From NCBI GenBank assembly GCA_021234155.1, contig JAJEKV010000018.1, forward strand, positions 17,429,415-17,493,414: a DNA stretch of 64,000 nt, written 5' to 3'. Made by a program: the position numbers and the translations under genes. This document shows positions 10,411 to 20,501 of the stretch, piece after piece (the first letter of the stretch is position 1; the number at the start of each line of letters is the position of its first letter). Under the pieces are notes generated by a model, which saw only the letters and a program-made list of their open reading frames with translations, had not been told where the DNA came from and searched no databases. Source of the stretch: Isoetes taiwanensis (Eukaryota > Streptophyta > Lycopodiopsida > Isoetales > Isoetaceae).

Positions 10411-10527
10411 TCTGAATCGTTCATTGCAAAGATAACAAGGTGATGGACTTGTGATTAAAATCTTGGCATGTCATGTGGCCATAGGGCTGCCAAATGTTTT
10501 AAATTAGCATTGCACATGCAGACCATG
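10390..10527. repeat. 138-bp direct repeat, copy 2
   Basis: Second copy of the 9420-9557 sequence, one mismatch. It begins within the tail of the LRR pseudogene, so the LRR-side copy may be the source and copy 1 the derivative, or both may come from a third locus. Confidence 0.95.
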
Positions 10528-11456
10528 ATGTTAAAAGAGTGTACTTTACCAATACAAAGGCCATTTCTGGCTATTTCATGTCTGAAACTGGCTCAGTTTT
10601 GTCGCGCTCGGTTTTATCTAATATAATGGCTAGTTATTCTGTCTCTTCTATTTGGCTTGTTTCTGTTTGATGGTGTTATAAGACACTGTTGTTAATTAAG
10701 CGTTCATTGAAGATTCTTGCTTATCTTTGTAGATATGCTCAGAGAAGTATCGAAAAGGATAAATATAAGGAAAATTATAGACAACCATCTTGTGCAGGGA
10801 TATATAGAAGAATCATCACTTTCTCATCTTTTCTGCAAAAGGGGATTCCAAAACCAATATTTACGATAGCGTATTGAATGAGCAATAGGTCAAATGTTTG
10901 AATGGACCAAACCAAAAGCGGGGAGATGATGTTGGAAATCTTATTTGGGTTGATTCCGAGAAACAAGAGAAGAATCTCGCCATAGCTCTGAGCACAAAAC
11001 TCAAAGCGACTCTATTTCTTTGATGGATGTATCCAGTGAAAACAAGCTATCAGATGGTATCACCCCATAAAGAGGCATCTAGGTGACAATGTCTATGTTA
11101 TTCAACTCATGACATTTTACTGTCAATTCCCTACGGCCCCGAATGACTCGGCCATTGAGAGAAAAGAAAAATACCAATGAAGGTTCATACTCTAGAAGCA
11201 AAGATCTAACATCTCGAAGAAACGACATCATTTGGAAGCTCAAAGTGCCGATATGGACTTCCATTCTTGCACACTGTCAAAGATGTGACATTCGCATGTT
11301 CATCATCATCTTGTTCAAGAGGATGCCACTGATAATTAGTACTAGCTGCTCGGCAAAACCTCCTAAATTCAAATTTCAAAGAAAGTTTTTGTCTTGAAAA
11401 GTAATACCTGTGAAAAGATGGAAGTATGGATATGGTCAATTTAGAAATAGACTAAA
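10528..11456. other. No recognised gene
   Basis: Several short frames on both strands but no recognisable domain. A pyrimidine-rich run ending TTGTAG at about 10731 could be a 3' splice site of the LRR gene, followed by about 40 open codons, but the protein is not recognisable. Otherwise this is AT-rich sequence without structure that I can name. Confidence 0.4.
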
Positions 11457-12131
11457 TCAAATGCAATAGACCAAGTAAAACGTACCTATAAAAAAGCTTA
11501 TCTTCCTGAACTTACATTCAATCTCCTCAAATTCAAGTACGTACTTTCTTATCTTCCAACCATGCAATAAGTCCAGCTTTGTGCATATGGTTGTCTTCTT
11601 TGTTTTTTTGTGACAGGAACTTCCAAATAAAGCTTCAAACATGTCGGGAATCAAAACCCATCCAAGTCTAACTGCAGTCCCTCCAAAGCTTGCCTGAATG
11701 TCTTGCATGATCTTGGCTTTGAAGAACATAACTTGCTGCAAATTATTTCTAAGCTCTGTTGCAAGTGGTTGTTCTAACGGCCGTACTACACCATATTGCT
11801 CTGAGTGTTTTGGCACGAGATACTCATGACTATAAAAGAAGATCATTTGCTGCCTGAGAGCTATTGATGTGCTACTTGCAAACATCCCTCTATAGCTAAT
11901 GTGGTAGGCTGTAAATTTAGATGTGAAGCAATCAATGCTTTCCCATTCAAAAGCATCTGAAAGAAAAATAGAGTTTGGAAATCTACCATGCTGAACCTTT
12001 ATTGCCATATCTTTACTTTCATAGACATGTTGCACTAATGCTTCTATCTTTCCAGATTGATTTACTCTAAATGCCGTTACTCTACCTTTCCAATGCAAGT
12101 GAATAATCTGTACTGCATTTGGGGGCTGCAT
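11457..12131 (-). CDS. Unrecognised 224-aa ORF, coding-like
   Basis: The longest open frame of the first 16 kb outside transposons. The N-terminal 170 residues look like a genuine folded protein (for example IIHLHWKGRVTAFRVNQSGK, EWESIDCFTSKFTAYHISYRG and GVVRPLEQPLATELRNNLQQ). The last 40-50 residues are Lys/Phe/Tyr-rich and may be intron read-through. Upstream another frame (MALVQGIGEIDSVRTR) ends just where this one starts, offset by a frameshift, so the true N-terminus may be longer. I do not recognise the family, and no transposon hallmark is visible. The ATG at 12131 is used by default. Confidence 0.4.
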   Translation of the reverse strand: MQPPNAVQIIHLHWKGRVTAFRVNQSGKIEALVQHVYESKDMAIKVQHGRFPNSIFLSDAFEWESIDCFTSKFTAYHISYRGMFASSTSIALRQQMIFFYSHEYLVPKHSEQYGVVRPLEQPLATELRNNLQQVMFFKAKIMQDIQASFGGTAVRLGWVLIPDMFEALFGSSCHKKTKKTTICTKLDLLHGWKIRKYVLEFEEIECKFRKISFFIGTFYLVYCI

Positions 12132-12319
12132 TGTGAAATTATCCCTATTCTCGTCCTAACAGAGTCAATTTCACCAATTCCTTGTACTAGTGCCATTCCT
12201 GAATATGTTTGCTATAAAATTCTTATAAAATTCCTGAAGATGCTTGCTATAAAATTCCTGAAGATTCTAAGACTATAAAATCTGGTGATACTAATTCAAA
12301 GACCTCAGGCTATCTAGAT

Positions 12320-12605
12320 TGAATTCTATGGAACTGCAATTGCATACCGCTTGCTGGTCCCGTAATCTCAGGGATTCGATTCTCTAAACATCAGCTATTA
12401 ACAACAACTTCCGGCAATGAAGTGGCCTGGTTCACACGGGAGGGAAAAGCCATGGATCGACCTTTGGATGGAAGGGCCTGGTTCACGCGGCAATGAAGTG
12501 GCCTGGTTCACGCGATCTACCCATATTCTTACGGGATTATCTTACACAAGACACGCAAGTTTCTATTGCTCAATATAATAAAAACTATTCTATTCTATTC
12601 TATTG
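12320..12605 (+). mobile_element. Candidate SINE with ATTCT-repeat tail
   Basis: A B-box-like GGATTCGATTCTC lies at 12372-12384. The A box is weak (TGGAACTGCA near 12329). The 3' side ends in ATAATAAAAACTATTCTATT and further ATTCT units, nearly identical to the tail of the LINE copy ending at 63889 (ATAAAAAAACTATTCTATTC). Either this is a SINE using that LINE's tail or a heavily truncated LINE end. Confidence is limited because only one pol III box is good. Confidence 0.4.
12413..12514. repeat. Short repeated motif GGCAATGAAGTGGCCTGG
   Basis: The word GGCAATGAAGTGGCCTGG followed by TTCAC.CG occurs at 12413 and 12489, with a partial third (GGGCCTGGTTCACGCGG) at about 12474. It probably belongs to the body of the SINE-like unit around it. 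Confidence 0.75.
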
Positions 12606-12848
12606 CTCCATATATTAACCTATACCTAATCCGAACCTAAAACCAAGCCTGACCCTTCATCAAATTAAAAGGCCCATTTTTTAAGGGCCACCTCCTCTAA
12701 TGTATCAACTTTTGAGTCAATCCTTTGGAGCGTTGGAACTAGTAAGTTGAAAAAAATCTGTGAGTCGGCACAGATAGCACAAGGAGTGGAACATTCACTA
12801 TCTTAGTATAATGATACTATAGTATTTGATTTTCCTCCTGATGTACTC

Positions 12849-14097
12849 AAGTCCATGTCTGAAATGGAACGCAAAGTTGACCCATATATCTGGAGCAAGC
12901 TCGGGAATACAAATCAAGCATTTGATGGTGTGGTTAAGTATTCCAAATGTTGTGGGCACATAAGATGCATGAATCCTACTTGTGATTATTTTCTTTCTAC
13001 TAGAGGTTTTGCAAATGATGTTCAATGGAATGGAACTTTGAGAAGTTGGCTTGTGAATATTGTGATGAACAATCTTCATGCATCGCATTATGCCAATGTA
13101 TAATCTATTATGTATTGCCTGATAATGTCAAGTACACTAGATTGGCCATTCATATTAGGAGGCATGAACACCCAATTAGATCACTACCAAGTCGTGAAGA
13201 ACTAGTGCAAATGCAGCAAATGATTCAATCAAAGTCCAGTGGATCTGTTGCTAGGAAAGGATAAAATTGACGGGTTGTTGATACAATTAGAGCCTCTTTG
13301 CAATAAACGAAGGTATTTTTTTGAATGTAGATATTATTGCTTTGACTATAGATATTGCTCTGATAATTTAATATATATCCCTTTTGTTTTTTGACAATTT
13401 TCTTGGTTCAAATGGATACGTCAATAGATAAGTAAAACTTTGGAGTGCCGCACCACACGAAAAGATGAGATTGAGAAGATTCTTTACCTAAAGCAGTACT
13501 GCAGATATCAATTCTTTCATGGATCCAAGTTTCCCTACCAACTTCACAATGAACATACTGATCGATGTTATATATTCAAAATGTCCACAACTGGTCCTGG
13601 ATCTGGAGCGGAGCTTCTTAACATAATGTGCCCTGAAGGTGACTTGAAAAATTCTTGGATTCATTTTGACCATGTTAAATGTATACCTGGATGGACAACT
13701 TTAGTTTGTCATGTTTATGAGCCTAGGTACTCATTGGACTTCTATTTCATTCATTTTAATGACATATATCTACTTCTTTTCTCTATAATTTTCAATATGC
13801 GTTGTCTATTGACAATAGAAACTTGTGAGATGAAAACTGAAGATACTGCTTCACAAGCAAGTTTCTGGAAGAAGCTTAATCAAGTAATGATGTTGAAGAG
13901 CTCAAAATCAGCCCAATGAAGCTCAAGCTAATTGGAATGCCATTCGTATGGTGTTCAATGATGGTCAACCAATGGAAGGAAGAGAACGTGGTTGTCAATT
14001 TCATTGGGAGCAGTGTCTACAGAGACGTACAGCATCCACGTCAGGAGCCGGGGCCACATCGCCCAAGGAGAAGAGACCAAGAGAGTCCACGGTGTAA
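12849..14097 (+). pseudogene. Zinc-finger/transposase-like protein, broken in at least three frames
   Basis: Consecutive frames read as one protein. 12855-13020 has KYSKCCGHIRCMNPTCDYF (Cys pairs). After a +1 shift, 13025-13264 has LACEYCDEQ, ALCQCIIYYVLPDNVKYTRL and AIHIRRHEHPIR. Then 13440-13900 has TTGPGSGAELLNIMCPEGD, WIHFDHVKCIPGWTTLVCHVY and TIETCEMKTEDTASQASFW. Finally 13915-14097 has QANWNAIRMVF, MEGRERGCQFHWEQCLQ and a basic tail to TAA. The Cys-rich N-terminus, acidic core and C/H motif near the end resemble MULE-type transposase-derived proteins; I recall similar predicted proteins in moss and fern genomes but cannot name the family. About 170 bases between the second and third parts could be an intron. 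No terminal inverted repeats were found. Confidence 0.6.
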
Positions 14098-14725
14098 GGA
14101 ATCCACGACATGTCAGTTTTCAGTGCTACAAATTATGGCATTTAGGTTTCCACATATCATGGCAGAGATCACGGGATTAGATAACCAAAGATCCAGAAAT
14201 GGCAGACTCTTTGCTATTTTGGGCAGAAGCTATTATACTATATATACCAGAAGTTTAGATATAGATCTTTAGGCAAGTTCAGGCCTTTTGGTTGTCGCAC
14301 ATCCTTCTTGGAGATTTCATGTGTCTCAAGTGATCACTCAAGGTTTTCACTTTGTGTCTTATTTTCTTCTGCGTCTGGTCTCTTGTCTCTTGTATATTGC
14401 AAAAGCTCACATGACATTTCTTTTTTGTTGAGGAGTTGTTTGAAGAATGCAAGGCTTCTCACAGAGGACTATCCCTCAAGCCTTTCTGAATCCGGACCCT
14501 AAACACAAGGGTCTCGAAAAGGGATCTCTCGTGGAGTCACTCGAGTCAGCCAAAATATAGATGTAATTAACATAAAAATAAAGGGAAAAATGCTAGACTG
14601 GTTGTGAGGAAGCTAGGCATGCATGTCATTAACAAATTAGTCAAAAATAGAACTATAAGGAGCAGCAACCGGTCCAGTAGAACTAGAGCCCTCAACACGG
14701 GAGCCACTCGGCAACATCGAGGAAT
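14098..14725. other. 3' flank of the transposase-like pseudogene; no gene
   Basis: No recognisable coding. The segment from about 14300 to 14510 resembles 1020-1250: both have a T/C-rich stretch, then CACAGAGGACT or CATAGAGGGCT, and end TGAATCCGGACCCTAAACAC or TGAACCCAGACCCTAAACAG. This could be the conserved 3' end of the same mobile family. Confidence 0.4.
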
Positions 14726-14958
14726 TTGAAAGTAGCGGGAAAACTTATGGAGGAAACTTTGGCAAATCAAAGGTCAAAATGGTGTATAGGGAGTCCGAAC
14801 ACAAATAATAAAGAGGAGCCTACAAAAAGGACGATTGAGACATCAAGAATAGACACATGGGTTGCCAAGAAGGGCTATTCAACAACCAATGGGCATTATA
14901 GCACTTACGCCATTGATCACATTAGGGGAGGAAGATCTTCTAATCAAGGATATTCTGC
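14726..14958 (+). pseudogene. Gag-like fragment cut by the Tat-like element (tentative)
   Basis: A coding-like frame (RIDTWVAKKGYSTTNGHYST, then HIRGGRSSNQGYS) that stops making sense exactly at the LTR start at 14959. On the far side of the large element, at 39.4 kb and at 49.9 kb in the duplicate, another coding-like frame begins (KQVDDFID, stop, LHQEFLKDKIDISPE), followed by the pol of a second Ty3 element. I infer that both are parts of that element's gag split by insertion. The target-site duplication is not clean, but the 3' junction is in low-accuracy sequence. Confidence 0.35.
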
Positions 14959-16714
14959 TGTTGCCCCCAAAGGGCAACATACTAATTGATTGGTTCATTT
15001 GTTAAGGTTAGGAAGGCTAAGTCAAAGGAGAACTTGGTAGTCAACATTGGTATGAAGGTCAAAGGATATTTATCTTCAAGGTCAACTCCCATAAGGAATA
15101 CTTCATTTGAGGTCAAAGCTAGTCAAAAAGATGATGGGTTAAAGAAGATTGGAAGATGCTTTTTGAAGATTGGAAGTTAGAGTTTGGAAGATCCCATGGT
15201 ATTTGGTTCCATCCCTTAGCCATTTTTTACCTACTCCCATACCATATTCTCACCTTTCTTTTTGAATTTCCCCTAGTCATTTTCCCTTATACTCCCTAAC
15301 TCTTATTTGCAATCTCTTATACCTCCTTGCTTCATTTACCATTGTGCCCTAAGTACCCATGCCACCCAAATATCCCCCATGGAATATTCCATTTATGGTA
15401 TCTACCTAGAATATTCCCAAAAGATTAGGGTTACCATAGACCCAAATGATTAAAAGTTTCATAATATTTTTGGGTACCTTTGGAACCATGGCCTAGCTTC
15501 TCAAAATTGCTAAATACAAAGATATTCTCGGTTTATACCCCAAAAAATACTGACCACCAGTATCGCCAAAATTTCTGGAAAAATACCCTCAAACAACCCT
15601 AAATCTGAAACACCTTTCGAATCACGGAATGGAATCATTAGGCTCGAAAACTATCTATTTCGTATTCAGCCCTTAAGCATTCCATCAAGCCTAAACTTAA
15701 GCTCTAAGATATTTTAGGAACCGTTAAACCTAAACATATATTTGGGAAAACAATGACAGAAGATTTTTGAAGGCCAGACGCATCAAACCTCAACATTGAT
15801 ACATCTTTGAGCATGATCCGAAGACGTTTATGAAGTATCGAGTGTTCCTAGTTCGATTTGAGAAAATTGGACTGATATTCCTGTTATGAAATTACTTTAT
15901 GACCTCCTGAGATATTTTGATGATTGATTTATGATCCTGAGACCTTTATTCATCTTGTATTACCTTCATATCAATGAAAATTGCCTGCCAAGTATTTAAA
16001 AAGTTGACTGTCATGATCTTCTAGTATTTTTCCTTCACAAACATTTTTACAGTAAGAAATTCCATCATTTTTTCTTGCATATGACCATCTGCCCTTTTTT
16101 TCCTATCACATTTGCGCCAGTGTGCACAAAAAAGTTTGACAAAAAACTATTTTAAACTCGAGTTATCATTTTTTACATTCTGTCTGACACAATTTTAGAC
16201 TGTTATTCACAAAACAGTGCCAAAAAAATAGTTTCTCATGATCCAAATTATGATTTGATTGCATGCCTCTCATCTTTGGGATCTATACTTCATCTCTGCT
16301 TTGGAATCTCTTCAAAAATCCATCTGCAACTCAAGTTACAAAATTCTGAGATCTGCCTGTAGTTTTGACTGATATTGACCAAAAATTGACCCCAACTTTG
16401 AGATCGAATATCTTGCAGACTAGAACTCAGACTTGGTCAAGATCTTCTCCCTTGCTTGCCTATAACTTTTCTGTACAGGTCACAATGATCTGACCTTGGA
16501 AAACAATCCACCTATAAGAGCTATATCAATTTGAGTAAGGGATCCATATTCTTGAATTGGGAAAGGTATGAATGCTTGATATTTGAACTTTTTCTTTGAG
16601 AAATTCTTGTGTAGACTGATCACCTTAAGTGATCTAAGGGTTCTAACCCCAACTTGAGCATAAATTCAAGTTGGCTTCTTGTGTTTGACTCTCTAGCCAG
16701 GTTGAGGGTCAACA
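14959..16714 (+). repeat. 5' LTR of the Tat-like element
   Basis: 1756 bp, TGTTG to CAACA. The first 20 bases contain a self-complementary pair TGTTGCCC/GGGCAACA. Homologous copies lie at 37442-39406 and 47964-49886. This copy is in good-quality sequence and serves as the reference against which the two downstream copies show many indels. It is followed at a 3-base spacing by the primer-binding site. Confidence 0.88.
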
Positions 16715-16717
16715 TCT

Positions 16718-16735
16718 TGGAGGTTCTACCGAGAT
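16718..16735 (+). promoter_or_regulatory. Primer-binding site, tRNA-Gln type
   Basis: TGGAGGTTCTACCGAGAT lies 3 bases after the LTR. It is complementary to the 3' end of plant tRNA-Gln as I remember it (..ATCTCGGTGGAACCTCCA), with one mismatch. Its position directly downstream of the LTR end confirms both the LTR boundary and the plus orientation of the element. Confidence 0.75.
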
Positions 16736-16755
16736 CTTCCTGGATTTCAGAACTC

Positions 16756-16824
16756 ATGGCTCCAAAGCAAAAATTTCCAGCAGAACAAGAACCATTAGAA
16801 GATATTGATGCACCAGATCATTGC
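16756..16824 (+). pseudogene. Gag N-terminal fragment of the Tat-like element
   Basis: The ATG at 16756 opens MAPKQKFPAEQEPLEDIDAP, which continues the same frame into the inserted LINE, so it appears as part of a long chimeric ORF starting at 16654. The position, 20 bases after the primer-binding site, and the end at the LINE junction suggest the start of gag or its leader peptide. The continuation after the LINE contains an in-frame stop before the next ATG at 19206. Confidence 0.5.
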
Positions 16825-18336
16825 AGAGGTATGCCTTTATCTCTCAATCCTAGTATTAAAGGTCTTTGGACCCCCATTGTGGAAAAGATTAGAAGGAAGC
16901 TAGGCAACTATGGCAATTGTCTTTCTTTGGCTGGTAGAACCATAATTGCAAACTCTGTTATTGCATCTTCCCACATCTACTTTTCTTCTGCACTTCTTGC
17001 TCCTAAATGCATTTATCATCAGATTGAAAGGATAGTCAGAAATTTCATTTGGGGGAAACACCATATGGTCAACTGGACTTCGATCACCAGAAGTAAAATT
17101 CAAGGTGGTCTTGGTTGCAAGAATTTAATTTTGCAAAGTTATGCTCTGGGGGGTAAATATATTTGGAAATCCTTGTTTATGAACAGTAACCCTGCCTCCA
17201 TTTTTATCAAACACTGGCTTTCTTGTAGCCATCCGAAAAGTTATGCCTCTGTCTCACATAGTTTGCCCTCCTCTGCCTTTACTACTTTGCAGCCTGCCTC
17301 CTCCATTTCTCCTCTTATGAGGAATATGATTACAGCCTGGAATAAGGTTTACCTGACATTTGAGCATTCCAAGTTGGAGTGTAGCCACCCCAACACGAGT
17401 ATTTTTTGGAATCCTAACCTATCTAGAAATGGCATCAATCCTCTGGCTACCAGACATTACAGGTTGTACAAGAAATGGAAAGAGTACAATGTGCTTAATC
17501 TTGGGGACTTATGGGACAGGACTAGATGGATATCATGGACTAATCTGAAGCATAAGATCAGAGGTACTTCATCTGACAAGGCTCTGTTCAAATACATAAT
17601 GCTGAAGGTCAGTAATATAAATCTCAATGATAATCCTATCATTACTGATTGGAATCTTATGGGTAAACCCAACTACAGTGTCTCAAAGGTCTACAAATGC
17701 TTAAATAAGCCTTCCTTACCTTCTAAGGCAAAATTGTATTGGGGTTTCTCAGAGGATACTGAAACTAGGCTTTTCACAAACATATGGAATTCCTATCTGC
17801 CTCCTAAAATCTCTTACTTTATTTGGTTACTTGCAAACAAAAGTGTGCCAAATTTAGAATTGATATCTCGACATTCAAATCACACTGCCAACTCAATCAA
17901 CTCCAATTGCCCTCTAGGTTGTGGTTATACTGAAACACTTGAACATATTTTCGGGTGTGCCAAACTTACTCCCTTCTGGTTGTGGTTTGAAAATTCCTTC
18001 AACATTGTCTGCCCACCTACATTGTTGGAATTTATGATGAATAATGATGCTTTCAAAAATTCTCTCTGTTTCATTGCATTGTGGAATGTATGGAAGCACA
18101 GAAACAGGTGTCATTATGGAGGGAAAAATTTATCCACACAATGGATAAAAACACAGGTTATGTATGACATTGATTTAACAGCAACTAGTCAATTTCATTT
18201 GGGAGAAATCTCTGTTGATAGTAAATGGCATACTATTGGTAACTTCATAGGTCATCATCATTTATTTAAATTACATTGCAATGCCACTCAGACTAACTTT
18301 GAATGTCTTTCTGCTAGATTACATGATGAACCTTAG
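16825..18336 (+). pseudogene. LINE ORF2 C-terminal half: end of RT, thumb and zf-RVT
   Basis: The frame encodes the RT-adjacent region of plant L1 elements (MPLSLNPSIKGLWTPIVEKI, then CLSLAGRTIIANSVIASS, NFIWGKHHMVNW, KIQGGLGCKNLILQSYALGG). The zinc-binding zf-RVT region follows (NIWNSYLPPKISYFIWLLAN and NCPLGCGYTETLEHIFGCAK). It is uninterrupted for more than 500 codons, so this insertion is fairly young. The YADD catalytic part and the endonuclease are missing through 5' truncation. The ORF start at 16654 lies in the host LTR and is not the LINE's own. After the stop at 18336, further broken coding (about 18860-19022, LKAISHKVQEFWLRNG) may be the C-terminal RNase H region. Confidence 0.92.
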
Positions 18337-19128
18337 CAGAGATTTCAACACGTCTGTTGAGCCGGTGAACGGACTTTTCCAGTGTCGAGATTAGTGCATG
18401 ACATCGGTACACGTAAAATGATATGTGGAGAGGCCTAGTCGAGGTGTTACGGATATTGATATTCCGGATATCCCGGATCATGAAATAGATTGGGCCATAG
18501 AATTCTCAGAGGGTACCTACCTAATGGTGCAATTATGGTGGTTCATGGAATGTAATAGTAGAAGAATGACGGACCAACAGCCCGTTTTTTGAGAGAATGC
18601 TACTATCATCACGGATGCTTGGCGGATGCATATGGTACTTTGATCATACCGATGTCTACAACCAACTCGACACCCGATTCAAGAGCTGAACTGGGGAAAT
18701 GGACGCACTCTAATCTCTGCAGCCCACACTTCCAAAATAACTATGACTACCTTCATAACTACCATTTTCACCCATTTCCTTAGTCATCTCCCGAGGCTAC
18801 ACTCATCCCCTGTCACCTCCCATTTCTTCTCTTCACTTGCTTTTCTCATTTGTTGCAGGAACATCAACAGAGCTTACAGGATTTTGTCATCTGAAGGCTA
18901 TCTCACACAAAGTTCAGGAATTTTGGCTAAGGAATGGTACTAATGTAGAACATCTCTGCAGACTCTCTAGCAGGGATGAACTCCATCATCAAACTGTTTG
19001 CTACAGTTATATCATCTCCTTATAGTATGTTAAGTAGAGTTGCATGTTTTAATTTGGGTGGCCAAATTATTGGCTCACTTAACTTTTTGTACCTTTTTCT
19101 ATAATTAATGAAAAAAACCCCATTCTCT

Positions 19129-19129
<1 letters not shown>

Positions 19130-19163
<34 letters not shown>
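19130..19163 (+). repeat. Poly(A) tail of the LINE
   Basis: 34 uninterrupted A residues following AACCCCATTCTCTC; an intact tail again implies recent insertion. Confidence 0.97.
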
Positions 19164-19166
<3 letters not shown>

Positions 19167-19205
19167 CATTGCCTTCAAGTTTCTTAAGCTAGCCTGCTTC
19201 AAAAC

Positions 19206-19867
19206 ATGCCATACCAATTCGAGTTGAATGTTCCTGTTCCTTTGCCTACTTTTGATTCTAGTATGAGTGCTAACAACTTTTTAAGAATATTTGAGGATTA
19301 TTACAGGGATTATGGTTTCAAGAAAGGCTGCAAGCTTTCAGAGTTTGAAAAATGCTTCAAAGAAGAGAGTGAAGCTGGTGCTTGGTTAACTTATGAAAAG
19401 TTAATGGGTACCACTTCATGGGATGAACTCGTCAAGAAGTTCCTGGATAGATTTGGTAAATTAGCTGCTCCGAAGGATTTGGTTAATGAGTTGCAAGGTT
19501 TTTCTATACATGCAGGAGAAAGTGTGAATCAGTACAAATAAAGGTTTAGCACATTTATGAGCAGGTGTCAAAGAGCACAAGTTACAATCCCAACCCTTTT
19601 TTTAGTTACTGCTTTCATCAATGGTTTGGAAAGAAGACCAGATATCCAAAGGAAGCTGCTCAAGATCCAAACTGCTGAAGGATTTGATTCTATATACAAA
19701 GTTTTTGCCAAGACCACTGACCTAACTCAGATGCTCTCTACTTTGCCTGACAAGCATCATGTTTCTCACCATAGCCATGATCCTTTCTACCCTGATGCTT
19801 CTGATGCACATTATGATCATCACCCTTCTATTCCAGTTTATGCCATACAGAAAGAAAAAAAGAAATC
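19206..19867 (+). pseudogene. Gag core of the Tat-like element
   Basis: Encodes a typical retrotransposon gag domain: PTFDSSMSANNFLRIFEDYY, ESEAGAWLTYEKLMGTTSWD and LVKKFLDRFGKLAAP. A single TAA at 19539-19541 interrupts it (..GESVNQYK, stop, RFSTFMSRCQRAQ) and the frame then continues to 19867. There it is broken by insertion of the tandem LTR element at AAATC. The frame resumes in phase at 24153 after that insertion. Gag forms the particle that packages element RNA; this copy is inactive. Confidence 0.85.
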
Positions 19868-20501
19868 TGATATGGTTTAAGGTTAATAACTAATAATGGT
19901 GCTCGGGGGAGTGGCCTTGCATGGAACAATATTTATTGATATGATCAAGTAAGAAAGTCATCCAGTAGGTCCAAGCCTTGCTATTATCAAAGAGGGAGCT
20001 AAAAATAAACCTTGACCTTTATTTAGAAGCAAAAAGGCAAAAAATGTATTATTACCTATAAATAAAAGGACAACTTTGAGACGTGATATCTCCGCAACCA
20101 CAGCTCATAAATTGGCGATCCTTACCTTGTTGGAAAGCCCTTGAAGTCTAGTTTCCAGATTGGGCTTGGTTGTCCATAGATTCCTTATGATTTGAAAGTT
20201 ATGCCTAGAAAGGTGCATAGGGGTCTGAGTTGACTGCACAGCTAGATCTGCTTCTTCCTATGTTGATGATGAGCCTAGCCTTACCTTCTAGTATCTTCTC
20301 TTGTTCCTTGCTTGATCATATCATTAGAAGGAGTTCATGTAACACCAGTGGTTGGTGGCTAGAGAGATCTTGTCTTGCGGAGTAGCTTGACTTGGTGACA
20401 TCTCTTCTAGTTGGTCCGGTGGGTGGTAAATCGAGTACCCTGTGGTATTTTGTTTTCTAATAAGTTGATGAATTTGCAGGAAGAATAGAGCATTCGTATC
20501 A
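19868..20501 (+). repeat. LTR A of the tandem element
   Basis: 634 bp, TGATATGG to CGTATCA; nearly identical to LTRs B and C with scattered single-base changes. Confidence 0.95.

Larger units (their letters stand above)
16825..19163 (+). mobile_element. 5'-truncated L1-type LINE with poly(A) tail inserted in gag
   Basis: Only the 3' part of ORF2 is present, followed by a 3' UTR and 34 A residues (19130-19163). The 5' junction is at about 16825, where gag coding ends. Flanking GATCATTGC (16816-16824) and GGCCATTGC (19164-19172) look like an imperfect target-site duplication (7 of 9). 5' truncation, a poly(A) tail and short duplications are the hallmarks of target-primed reverse transcription. 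Confidence 0.9.
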
